From NCBI GenBank assembly GCA_021779855.1, contig JAJXZW010000003.1:54889-118888 (forward strand): 64,000 nucleotides of DNA, given 5' to 3'. The number at the start of each line of letters is the position of its first letter. Position 1 is the stretch's first letter. This stretch comes from Actinomycetes bacterium. Lineage in GTDB: Bacteria > Actinomycetota > Acidimicrobiia > Acidimicrobiales > RAAP-2. Both the position numbers and the translations under genes were made by a program. Under the pieces are notes generated by a model that saw only the letters and a program-made list of their open reading frames with translations, was not told the DNA's origin and made no database searches. Shown piece by piece: positions 34,477 through 42,075 of the stretch.

Positions 34477-36278
34477 GGAGCCTCCGCGAGGGGTCGGGTG
34501 CCGACGGGGATGAAGTTGGTGGAGCCGGCGTAGGGGATGGCGAGGTCGAACAGCGCCATGTCCCAGGCGGCCGTCGGGCACCGCTCGGCGCACAGTCCGC
34601 AGTGCACGCAGACGTTCTCGTCCTTGACCATCACCCGCCCGGTCTGGGGCAGGGCCGCCGAGACGTAGAGTGCCTGGTCCGGGTTGAGGGCCGGCGCCCG
34701 GAGTCGGGCCCGGAGCTCGGGCTCGGTGCCGTCGGGGGCGATCGTGAGGCACTGCACGGGGCAGATGTCGAGGCAGGCGTCGCATTCGATGCACAGGCTC
34801 GCGGTGAAGGCGGTCTGCACGTCGCAGTTGAGGCAGCGCTGGACCTCGCGCGCCGTCTGCTCGGCGCTGAAGCCGAGCTCCACCTCCAGGTTGAGGGCGC
34901 TGAAGCGCGTGGTCAGCTCGAGGTGCTCCATCTGCTGGCGCGAGGAGGGGTTGAAGTCGTTGTGGTAGCTCCACTGGGCGAGGCCCATCTTCTGGCTCAC
35001 CAGGGTTGAGCCCGGCGTGGGCCGGTCCGTGAGCGCGAGGCCCCGCAAGAAGAGGTCGATCGAGATCGCGGCCTGGTGCCCGTGGGCGACGGCCCAGATG
35101 ATGTTCTTCGGCCCCCACGCGGCGTCGCCGCCGAAGAAGACGCCGGGCAGGGTCGACTCGAAGGTCGTCGTGTCCACGACGGGCATGCCCCACTCGTCGA
35201 ACTCGAGCCCCAAGTCGCGCTCGATCCACGGGAAGGCGTTCTCCTGGCCGATGGCCAGGATCACGTCGTCGCAGGGCACCGTCACGGTCTCGAGCACCCG
35301 GCTGTGACGGGCCCCCTCGTCCCACTCGAGGACCTCGAACTCCATGGCCGCGAGCCGGCCCCCCTCCACGACGAAGCGGGTCGGGGCGTGGTTGACGACG
35401 ATCTGGACCCCCTCCTCCTCGGCGTCCTCGAGCTCCCAGGGGGAGGCCTTGAAGTAGTCGCGAGGGCGCCGGGCCATGACCTTGATGTCCTTGCCGCCGA
35501 GCCGGCGCGCCGTGCGACAGCAGTCCATGGCCGTGTTGCCAACCCCGATGATGAGCACCCGCTCGCCGACGGTGTCGACGTGGCCGAAGGCCACTGACTC
35601 GAGCCACTCGATGCCGACGTGGACGTTGTCGGGGGCCTCGTGGCGTCCGGGCAGCTCGAGCTCCTTGCCCCGGGGCGCACCGACCCCCACGAAAACGGCG
35701 TCGAAGCCGTCCTCGCGTAGCGCGCGCAGGCTGGTCACCGGCGAGTTGAAGCGTGCGTCGACGCCCCGCTCGAGGATGACGCCGGTCTCGCCGTCGAGGA
35801 CCTCCTCGGGGAGGCGGAACGAGGGGATGTTGGTGCGCATCAGCCCGCCGGCCCGGTCGTAGCGCTCGAAGAGGGTCAACTCGTAGCCGAGGGGTGCCAG
35901 GTCGTTGGCCACGGTGAGCGACGCGGGACCCGCTCCGATCAGGGCCACGCGCCGGCCGTTGGTCCCCGACGGCAGCGGCGCCAGCGAGGCGCGCACGTCG
36001 TCGGCCAGGTCGGCCGCGACCCGCTTGAGCCGGCAGATCGCGACGGGCTCGCCGTCGACCCGCGAGCGCCGGCAGGCCGGCTCACACGGCCGATCGCACG
36101 TGCGCCCGAGGATGCCCGGGAAGACGTTCGACTCTCGGTTGAGCAGGTAGGCCTCGGTGTCGCGACCCTGGGCGATCAGGCGGATGTAGCCCGGCACGTT
36201 GGTGTGAGCGGGACAGGCCCACTGGCAGTCCACGACGCGGTGGTAGTAGTCGGGACTGCTCGTGTCCGTCGGTTCCAC
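34473..36278 (-). CDS. GltD-like FAD/NAD(P) oxidoreductase with C-terminal 2x[4Fe-4S] domain
   Basis: This protein of 601 residues has a GltD-type N-terminal Fe-S domain (CQWACPAHTNVPGYI, CDRPCEPACRR). Two dinucleotide folds follow (ALIGAGPASLTVANDLAPLG for FAD; LIIGVGNTAMDCCRTARRLG for NAD(P)H), and then a bacterial-ferredoxin-like tail with CIECDACLDICP and CVHCGLCAERCP. It probably moves electrons between reduced ferredoxin (or the Kor clusters) and NAD(P)+. The GTG at 36278 follows a GAGGGGA site. It is the first gene of the four-gene operon. Confidence 0.9.
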   Translation of the reverse strand: MEPTDTSSPDYYHRVVDCQWACPAHTNVPGYIRLIAQGRDTEAYLLNRESNVFPGILGRTCDRPCEPACRRSRVDGEPVAICRLKRVAADLADDVRASLAPLPSGTNGRRVALIGAGPASLTVANDLAPLGYELTLFERYDRAGGLMRTNIPSFRLPEEVLDGETGVILERGVDARFNSPVTSLRALREDGFDAVFVGVGAPRGKELELPGRHEAPDNVHVGIEWLESVAFGHVDTVGERVLIIGVGNTAMDCCRTARRLGGKDIKVMARRPRDYFKASPWELEDAEEEGVQIVVNHAPTRFVVEGGRLAAMEFEVLEWDEGARHSRVLETVTVPCDDVILAIGQENAFPWIERDLGLEFDEWGMPVVDTTTFESTLPGVFFGGDAAWGPKNIIWAVAHGHQAAISIDLFLRGLALTDRPTPGSTLVSQKMGLAQWSYHNDFNPSSRQQMEHLELTTRFSALNLEVELGFSAEQTAREVQRCLNCDVQTAFTASLCIECDACLDICPVQCLTIAPDGTEPELRARLRAPALNPDQALYVSAALPQTGRVMVKDENVCVHCGLCAERCPTAAWDMALFDLAIPYAGSTNFIPVGTRPLAEAP

Positions 36279-36499
36279 TACGTCTCCCCTCGTCGAGGGG
36301 CCACCGTCCCCGTCGGGGACAGTGGTCCGTTAGCCGTAGCGTACAGCGCCCGCAGAGCCCCTCTGTCGTGGCCCGAGCGCCTCGGGCGCGTTGGTCAGGT
36401 CGGGGTGTCGCTCGAGAGGGCCGCGGATGGACGGCGCAGCCGGTGCTCTCGTCCCCGCGGAGACTCCCCGTCGCGCGCACGGTGGCGCCTCACTCGGTC

Positions 36500-36990
36500 G
36501 GGCTGGGGACTCACGAAGTCCCGCGGGACACGGCCGTTCTTCGCGGGGTGGATCTCGCGATCGTCCCGGGGGAGATCTTCGAGCTGCTCGGGCCCAGTGG
36601 GCCGGCGAAGCGTGACCGTCGAGACCCCGAGGGGTTCCGCCGTCGCGGCAGCGGGTCGGTGCGGTTCTTGGAGAAGGGCTCGGCCGACCAGCCACCGGCA
36701 CCGGGCCCGCGCATCGGCTTCGTCCTGCGGGCCAACGGGGTCGATCCCGCCCAACACCGACCGCGCGATCGTCACGACCGCCGCCATGGTCGTGCCCCGC
36801 TGCTCTTGTCGGGCGTCGTCACCCCGATCACCGCCACGTCGCCGTCGTTGATCCAGTGGATGGCGCGTCTTCCCGGTGGTCACTTCGTCAACGCCGTGCG
36901 GACGGCCCTCCTTGGCCCGCCCTTGCGCTGGAGCGACGTGGGGGCTGGTCGCCCCGCGGAGGCGCAACGCTCGGGGGTCGCCCTGTGCTT
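36500..36990 (+). pseudogene. Decayed ABC-2 exporter remnant (ATPase start joined to permease end)
   Basis: The 36279-37116 gap holds remains of a drug-type ABC exporter. The plus strand reads AVLRGVDLAIVPGEIFELLG then GPSGPAKRD, where an intact Walker A would be GPNGAGKTT, and then EGFRRRGSGSVRFL after a frameshift. Near 36795-36980 the text switches to a permease C-terminus: PLLLSGVVTPITA, WMARLPGGHFVNAVRTALLG. The ATPase core and the permease N-terminus are deleted. No intact start or ribosome site is seen. Boundaries are approximate. Confidence 0.6.
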
Positions 36991-37103
36991 GGTCACCGGG
37001 GGGCCGAGGCGGGCCCCCGGCGGCTCCCGACCGACCCGATGCTGCTACCGGGTAGCCCGTTCACCGACCGGTCACGACGGGTGCGGACGGTGGGGGGGGT
37101 GGC

Positions 37104-37109
37104 TAGCGT
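37104..37109 (+). promoter_or_regulatory. -10-like box (TAGCGT) of the ROK kinase
   Basis: TAGCGT ends seven bases before the GTG at 37117, with no ribosome site between, and supports that start. Confidence 0.4.
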
Positions 37110-37116
37110 GGTCCCG

Positions 37117-37941
37117 GTGAGCGACGGTCCCGCCCCGCAGGGCGCCTCGGACTCGGAGGGCCGCCCGGCCCCGCGGACCCTCGCGTTCGACGTGGGGGGC
37201 ACGGGGCTCAAGGCCAGCGTCCTCGACGGGCGCGGTGAGATGACGGCCGACCGGGTTCGCGTGGCGACGACCTACCCCATGCCCCCGGACCGGTTGGTGA
37301 GGGCGCTGACGGACCTGGCCCGCCGGCTGCCCCAGGCCGAGCGTGTCGCCGTCGGCTTCCCGGGCATGGTGCGTCGGGGCCGCGTGCTCAGTGCACCGCA
37401 CTTCGTCACCACTAAGGGTCCCGGGTCCCGGGTCGACCCGGCGCTCGTCGCGGCGTGGGCGGGCTTCGACCTGGCCACCGCCCTCGCGGAGGCGCTCGGC
37501 TCACCGTGCCGGGTGGCCAACGACGCCGACGTCCAGGGAGCGGCCGTCGTCGATGGCCGGGGGCTCGAGGTGGTGATCACCCTCGGCACAGGCGTCGGCA
37601 CCGCGTTCTTCATGGACGGGCGTCTGCTCCCGCACATGGAGTTCGCCCAGGTCGACTTCCGCCAGCGTGACACCTTCAACGAGCAACTCGGCGACGCGGC
37701 CCGCCAGCGGGTCGGCAACGCGAAGTGGAACCGACGGGTGCGCCGTGCGATCGACTACTTCGACGTGCTGACCTCGTTCGACCACCTGTACATCGGCGGG
37801 GGCAACGCGCGACGCGTCGAGCGCGACGAACTGGGTGAGATGCGCTCGCGCGTCTCGGTCGTGTCGAACTCCGAGGGCATTCGCGGCGGCGTCAATCTCT
37901 GGGACGACCGCCACGTCGGTGTGCGCGGCGAGGTGCGCTGA
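37117..37941 (+). CDS. ROK-family sugar kinase, polyphosphate-glucokinase-like
   Basis: This protein of 274 residues starts with the phosphate-binding loop FDVGGTGLKASVLDG and includes ANDADVQGAAVVDG (catalytic Asp) and VITLGTGVGTAFFMDGRLLP. The C-terminal part has DHLYIGGGNARRV. These are hallmarks of ROK kinases, and the DVGGTGLKA start with moderate length suggests a polyphosphate/ATP glucokinase. The usual ROK zinc-binding Cys motif is not evident, as in that subgroup. The gene appears monocistronic and is followed by a convergent gene. Confidence 0.82.
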   Translation: MSDGPAPQGASDSEGRPAPRTLAFDVGGTGLKASVLDGRGEMTADRVRVATTYPMPPDRLVRALTDLARRLPQAERVAVGFPGMVRRGRVLSAPHFVTTKGPGSRVDPALVAAWAGFDLATALAEALGSPCRVANDADVQGAAVVDGRGLEVVITLGTGVGTAFFMDGRLLPHMEFAQVDFRQRDTFNEQLGDAARQRVGNAKWNRRVRRAIDYFDVLTSFDHLYIGGGNARRVERDELGEMRSRVSVVSNSEGIRGGVNLWDDRHVGVRGEVR

Positions 37942-38017
37942 GCACCGCGGTCCTCACGGAGGTTCGGGTCGCGGGGCGATTGGCCCCGGTGGCCGGTCGG
38001 CAATCCGGGCGCGGGCC

Positions 38018-39340
38018 CTAGAAGTCGGGCTCGAACGCCGGGCGCAGGTCGAGTCCCGACCTCCCGCGGTCGGGCCGCACGCAGAGCACCTGGTGGACCT
38101 CGAGGTGGTGGCGCTCGAATCCGACCGCCGAACCGGCCATGTACAGGCGCCACACCCGGGCCCGCTCCGGGCCGACCTCGGCGACCGCGTCGTCCCAGCG
38201 CTCCTCGAGGTTGCCCACCCAGCGTCGCAGCGTGAGTCCGTAGTGCTCGCGGATGCTCTCGAGGTGGCGTACCTCGAAGCCGTGGGCCTGGAACATCGAG
38301 ACCAGCGTGCCGACCTCGTGGAGCTCGCCGTCGGGGAAGACGTAGCGGTCGATGAAGGCGCTCGCCGTGCGCGAGGGCCCCCTCAGGCCGAGGGCCACTT
38401 GGACCTGGCGGCTCGCCTCATCGAGGCGGGAGGGGCGGGGGTCCTCCTCGAACGAGACCGGGCGGCCGATGGCGTGGTTGAGGAACCGCCCGCCGGGGCG
38501 CAGGAGGTCGAAGGCCGCCTGGGTGTAGCGACCGAGGGCCCGGCGACCCACGTGCTCGCTCATCCCGATCGAGCTGACCGCGTCGTAGGGTCCGTCGTCG
38601 ACGTCGCGGTAGTCCTGGACCCGGAACTCGACGAGGTCGCCCACCCCGGCCCGGCGGGCTCGCTCGGTCGCGTAACGGGCCTGGGGCTCCGAGAGGGTCA
38701 CGCCCACGGAGCGCGTCCCGTAGGTCGCGGCCGCGTGGATGGCCATCGTGCCCCAGCCGCACCCGAGGTCGAGCAGCCGGTCGCCGGCGGCGAGCCCGAG
38801 CTTGCGCGCGACGAGGTCGACCTTGCGGGTCTGGGCCTGCTCGAGGGAGTCCTCGGGCGAGCGCCAGAGCGCGCACGAGTAGGTCATGGAGGGTCCGAGC
38901 ACCATCTCGTAGAACCGGCTCGAGACGTCGTAGTGGTGGGTGACGGCCCGGCGGTCGCGCGCCCGGCTATGCATTAGCCCGCGGGGCCGGGCCTCGATCG
39001 CCGGGGGTGCCGGGGGGAGGAGTCCGTCGCGGCCGATCAACTCGACCAGGGCCTTCACGACGGCCGGGTTGGCGAGGCGGCGCGGGTCGGGCGCGCGCAG
39101 GTAGAAGAGCGGGTCGAGGTCCCCCTCGACCTCGAGGTCCCCGGCCACGTAGGCCCGCGCGAGCCCGAGCTCGCCGGGGCGCGTGAGGACGCGGCGCAGG
39201 GCGTCGCGCGACCGGATGCGCAGGGTCACGGCGTTGGCGCTCGAGGGGACGGTCGGCTCGACGACGCTGCCGTCGTAGGCCTCGACGCGCAACGGCACCT
39301 GGCCGTCGAGGATGGTGGTGACAAGGGTCGCGACGTCCAT
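38018..39340 (-). CDS. cfa: Cyclopropane-fatty-acyl-phospholipid synthase family methyltransferase
   Basis: This enzyme of 440 residues methylates unsaturated acyl chains of membrane lipids using SAM. An N-terminal lipid-binding domain (about 1-130, LGLARAYVAGDLEVEGDLDP) precedes the catalytic part, which has HYDVSSRFYEMVLGPSMTYS, the SAM motif LLDLGCGWGTMAIHAA, and SSIGMSEHVG. These are typical of Cfa/CmaA enzymes. The ATG at 39340 follows GGAGG, and the longer ORF start is rejected. It diverges from the SPFH gene with 98 bases between. Product chemistry (cyclopropane or methyl branch) is not decided. Confidence 0.9.
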   Translation of the reverse strand: MDVATLVTTILDGQVPLRVEAYDGSVVEPTVPSSANAVTLRIRSRDALRRVLTRPGELGLARAYVAGDLEVEGDLDPLFYLRAPDPRRLANPAVVKALVELIGRDGLLPPAPPAIEARPRGLMHSRARDRRAVTHHYDVSSRFYEMVLGPSMTYSCALWRSPEDSLEQAQTRKVDLVARKLGLAAGDRLLDLGCGWGTMAIHAAATYGTRSVGVTLSEPQARYATERARRAGVGDLVEFRVQDYRDVDDGPYDAVSSIGMSEHVGRRALGRYTQAAFDLLRPGGRFLNHAIGRPVSFEEDPRPSRLDEASRQVQVALGLRGPSRTASAFIDRYVFPDGELHEVGTLVSMFQAHGFEVRHLESIREHYGLTLRRWVGNLEERWDDAVAEVGPERARVWRLYMAGSAVGFERHHLEVHQVLCVRPDRGRSGLDLRPAFEPDF

Positions 39341-39438
39341 GGCTCCTCCCGGCGACCGTTCTACCAGCGCCGCCCTTGGCCCGACCAATACACTGCGGCC
39401 AGAGCGGTCGACGCGGTACCGCCCGGGAAGGAGCGGTC

Positions 39439-40365
39439 GTGGGAATCGCTCTCGCGGTGATCGGGGCCGTCGTGGTCCTGCTGGTCATCTTCGTCATCGT
39501 CAAGTCGGTCCGGATCGTCCAGCAGGGCTTCCTCGGCGTGGTGACGCGCCTGGGCGAGTTCAAGGAAATCCGCCAGCCGGGACTGACCTTCATCATCCCG
39601 GTCATCGAGTCGTTGAGGGTCGTCGACGTGCGCGAGATGCCGCGAACGGGCGACCGCCAGCAGGTGATCACCCGCGACAACGTGGCGGTGATCGTGAACG
39701 CCACCATCTTCTCCCAGGTGGTCGACGTGCGCCTCGCCCTCTTCACGAACTCGAACTACGTGGTGAGCGTGGACAACCTCGCGCGCACCTCCCTGCGCGC
39801 GGTCTTCGGCTCGATCACCCTCGACGAGGCTTTCAGCCAGCGCGAGCGGATCGGGTCGCTCCTGCAGTCCCAGATGGAAGAGGCGACCGACAAGTGGGGC
39901 GTGCGGATCAATCGGGTCGAGGTCCTCGAGATCACCCCGCCGGACCAGATCCTCCAGGCCATGGCGCTTCAGAAGCAGGCCGACCAGGAGAAGCGGGCGA
40001 AGATACTCGAGTCCGAGGGCGCCCAGCAGTCGGCGATCAACCTGGCCGACGGTCAGCGCCAGGCGGCGATCAAGGAGGCCGAGGGCGCTCAGCAGTCGGC
40101 GATCCTGCGCGCCGAGGGCCAGCGCCAGGCCCAGATCCTCGAGGCCCAGGGCCGGGCCCAGGCCATCGAGCTGGTCTACACCGCGATCAAGGGCCAGACG
40201 CCCGATCCCACGCTGGTGGCGATCCTGCAACTCGACACCCTCGCGCGCTTCGCCGAGAGCCCCAACGCGAAACTCGTCGTGCCCGCCGAGAGCGCTGCGC
40301 TGCTCGGCGCGGCCCAGGCGATCAAGAGCGTGCTCGACGGCGTGCCGGCCGCGGACGCTAGTTGA
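39439..40365 (+). CDS. SPFH/band-7 domain membrane protein
   Basis: This protein of 308 residues has one N-terminal helix (about 3-25) and a prohibitin/stomatin domain: QQGFLGVVTRLGEFKEIRQP, RDNVAVIVNATIF, LRAVFGSITLDEAFSQRERI, and WGVRINRVEVLEITPP. A coiled-coil of Ala/Gln/Glu-rich repeats follows (EGAQQSAI and GQRQA recur). Such proteins form membrane rings that organise microdomains or proteases. GTG at 39439 is used with AAGGAG upstream. It overlaps, tail-to-tail, an NfeD gene by eight bases. Confidence 0.92.
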   Translation: MGIALAVIGAVVVLLVIFVIVKSVRIVQQGFLGVVTRLGEFKEIRQPGLTFIIPVIESLRVVDVREMPRTGDRQQVITRDNVAVIVNATIFSQVVDVRLALFTNSNYVVSVDNLARTSLRAVFGSITLDEAFSQRERIGSLLQSQMEEATDKWGVRINRVEVLEITPPDQILQAMALQKQADQEKRAKILESEGAQQSAINLADGQRQAAIKEAEGAQQSAILRAEGQRQAQILEAQGRAQAIELVYTAIKGQTPDPTLVAILQLDTLARFAESPNAKLVVPAESAALLGAAQAIKSVLDGVPAADAS

Positions 40366-40798
40366 GCCGCTCGACCCAGAGCGTCGTGCCGTGGGCGCGG
40401 CGCACCACGACCCGGGCCCCGTCGGGGATCGTCTCGCCCGACTCGGTGACGGCGCGCCACGACTCGCCCTTGATGGTGACCCGTCCGGGGTGGCCCTCAT
40501 CGCCCACGGCTCGCTCGACCAGGCCCGTCTGGTCGGTCATCGGGCCCCGCGCCGGCAGCGTGAGGTCCTGGCGACGGTGGCGGCGCACGTAGCGCAGGGC
40601 GAACGGGCGCAGCGCGGCGAGGAGCACGCCCGAGACGACCAGCCAGACGATGGCCTGGACGACGAACGGGACCCCGAGCAGGGCCAGGGCGAACGCGACG
40701 ACCGCGCTCGCCCCGACGAAGGCGGCGACCAGCGCGTTGGTGTGCAACTCAGCGAAGAGGCACACCACGATGATCACGGCCCAGAAGACCATCGCCAT
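40358..40798 (-). CDS. NfeD-like membrane protein
   Basis: This protein of 146 residues has about three or four helices in the first 75 residues (FWAVIIVVCLFAEL, FALALLGVPFVVQAIVWLVV) and a C-terminal OB-fold-like domain with GHPGRVTIKGESWRA and IPDGARVVVRRAHG. It is the short NfeD1b type that partners stomatin-like proteins. It is encoded opposite its presumed SPFH partner with overlapping 3' ends, whereas the two usually share an operon. A TATACT box lies seven bases before the ATG, so it is probably leaderless. Confidence 0.87.
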   Translation of the reverse strand: MAMVFWAVIIVVCLFAELHTNALVAAFVGASAVVAFALALLGVPFVVQAIVWLVVSGVLLAALRPFALRYVRRHRRQDLTLPARGPMTDQTGLVERAVGDEGHPGRVTIKGESWRAVTESGETIPDGARVVVRRAHGTTLWVERLN

Positions 40799-40805
40799 GG
40801 TCGGG

Positions 40806-40811
40806 AGTATA
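40806..40811 (-). promoter_or_regulatory. -10 box (TATACT) of the NfeD gene
   Basis: TATACT on the minus strand ends seven bases before the ATG at 40798. It fixes that start over the internal ATG at 40792 and indicates a leaderless transcript. Confidence 0.5.
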
Positions 40812-40860
40812 CGGCCGGCCCCCCCGGCGAGCCCTAAGGACGCGGCTCTCGGGGGAGCGT

Positions 40861-40866
40861 TACGGT
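40861..40866 (+). promoter_or_regulatory. -10-like box (TACGGT) of the acyl-CoA dehydrogenase
   Basis: TACGGT ends six bases before the ATG at 40873. GGTGGGGA between could also serve as a weak ribosome site, so the leaderless reading is less certain here. Confidence 0.35.
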
Positions 40867-40872
40867 GGGGAC

Positions 40873-42075
40873 ATGACCATCGATGCAACGCCGCATCGAG
40901 GACTGCTCGCGCCGACCACCCTCGGGGTCGACGACGCGGCCCCCGAGGACGACCCCCGTCGGCTCGCGGTGCGCCGGTTCCTCGCCGCACACCCTTCGCC
41001 CAGCGGCGCCGAGCTGGCCGAGGCCGGCCTCGTCGCCCCGCACTGGCCGCCTCCGTGGGGACTGGGAGCCTCGCCCGAGCACCAGCTCGTCATCGACGAC
41101 GAGCTGCGCCGGGCCGGGGTGGCGCGACCCGTCAACCCGATCGGCATCGGCTGGGCGGGCCCGACGATCCTGGCCGCGGGCACCGAGGCCCAGCGCGCGC
41201 GGTGGCTCCCGGGCATCCTCTCGGGTGAGGAGTTCTGGTGCCAGCTCTTCAGCGAGCCCGACGCCGGCAGCGACCTCGTGTCGCTCACCACCCGCGCCCG
41301 GCGCGAGGGCGACCACTGGGTCGTCACGGGCCAGAAGACCTGGACGAGCTACGCCCACCTGGCCCGGTGGGGGATCCTGCTCGCGCGCACCGGCCCCCCC
41401 GGGCCGCGGGGCATCACCTACTTCGTTTGCCCGATGGACGCCCCGGGGGTCAGCGTGCGACCCCTGGTCGACATGACCGGCGACCACGCCTTCAACGAGG
41501 TCTTCCTCGACGAGGTGGTGCTCGGCGACGACCTGCGCCTCAGCGAGGTCGACGACGGCTGGCGCCTCGCCAAGGTCACCCTGGCGAACGAGCGCGTGGC
41601 CCTCTCGGGCGAGGGCGTGCTCTGGGGGCGGGGCCCCACGGCGCGCGACCTGGTCGAGCTCGTCGTGCGTGAGGGCCTCGTGCTCGGGGCGGGCGAGCGC
41701 GACGCGCTCGTTCGCGCCGTGATCCACGGCGAGGTCCTGCGGCTCCTGCGCGACCGGATCACCCACGCCGCCCTGACCGGCGCCTCGAGCGGCGCGACGG
41801 CGAGCGTGCGTAAGGCGCTGGCCGACGACCACGGCCAGGAGGTCATGGGGCTCGCCGTGAGACTCGCCCACGCGGCGGGGATGCTCGCCGACCGGGGTCC
41901 GGGGGGCGTCGGAGGCGAGGAGGGTGTCTCGTGGGCCTGGGGCTTCCTCTACGCCCAGGCCCTCACCATCGGCGGGGGCACCTCGGTCGTCCAGCGCAAC
42001 ATCATCGCCGAGCGAGTGCTCGGCCTGCCCCGCGACCCGTCTCCCGTCAACGGCGGGATCGGGAACGATACCTAG
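40873..42075 (+). CDS. Acyl-CoA dehydrogenase family protein
   Basis: This FAD enzyme of 400 residues has the usual three domains. FWCQLFSEPDAGSDL and VVTGQKTWTSYAHLA are the FAD-binding beta-domain motifs, and TIGGGTSVVQRNIIAERVLG lies at the C-terminal helix bundle. The group is common in actinomycete lipid and sterol side-chain degradation, where two different subunits often form a heterotetramer; no partner is adjacent, so it may act alone. I do not see a clear catalytic Glu assignment. It shares a CTAG stop with putA (42072-42075). Confidence 0.85.
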   Translation: MTIDATPHRGLLAPTTLGVDDAAPEDDPRRLAVRRFLAAHPSPSGAELAEAGLVAPHWPPPWGLGASPEHQLVIDDELRRAGVARPVNPIGIGWAGPTILAAGTEAQRARWLPGILSGEEFWCQLFSEPDAGSDLVSLTTRARREGDHWVVTGQKTWTSYAHLARWGILLARTGPPGPRGITYFVCPMDAPGVSVRPLVDMTGDHAFNEVFLDEVVLGDDLRLSEVDDGWRLAKVTLANERVALSGEGVLWGRGPTARDLVELVVREGLVLGAGERDALVRAVIHGEVLRLLRDRITHAALTGASSGATASVRKALADDHGQEVMGLAVRLAHAAGMLADRGPGGVGGEEGVSWAWGFLYAQALTIGGGTSVVQRNIIAERVLGLPRDPSPVNGGIGNDT

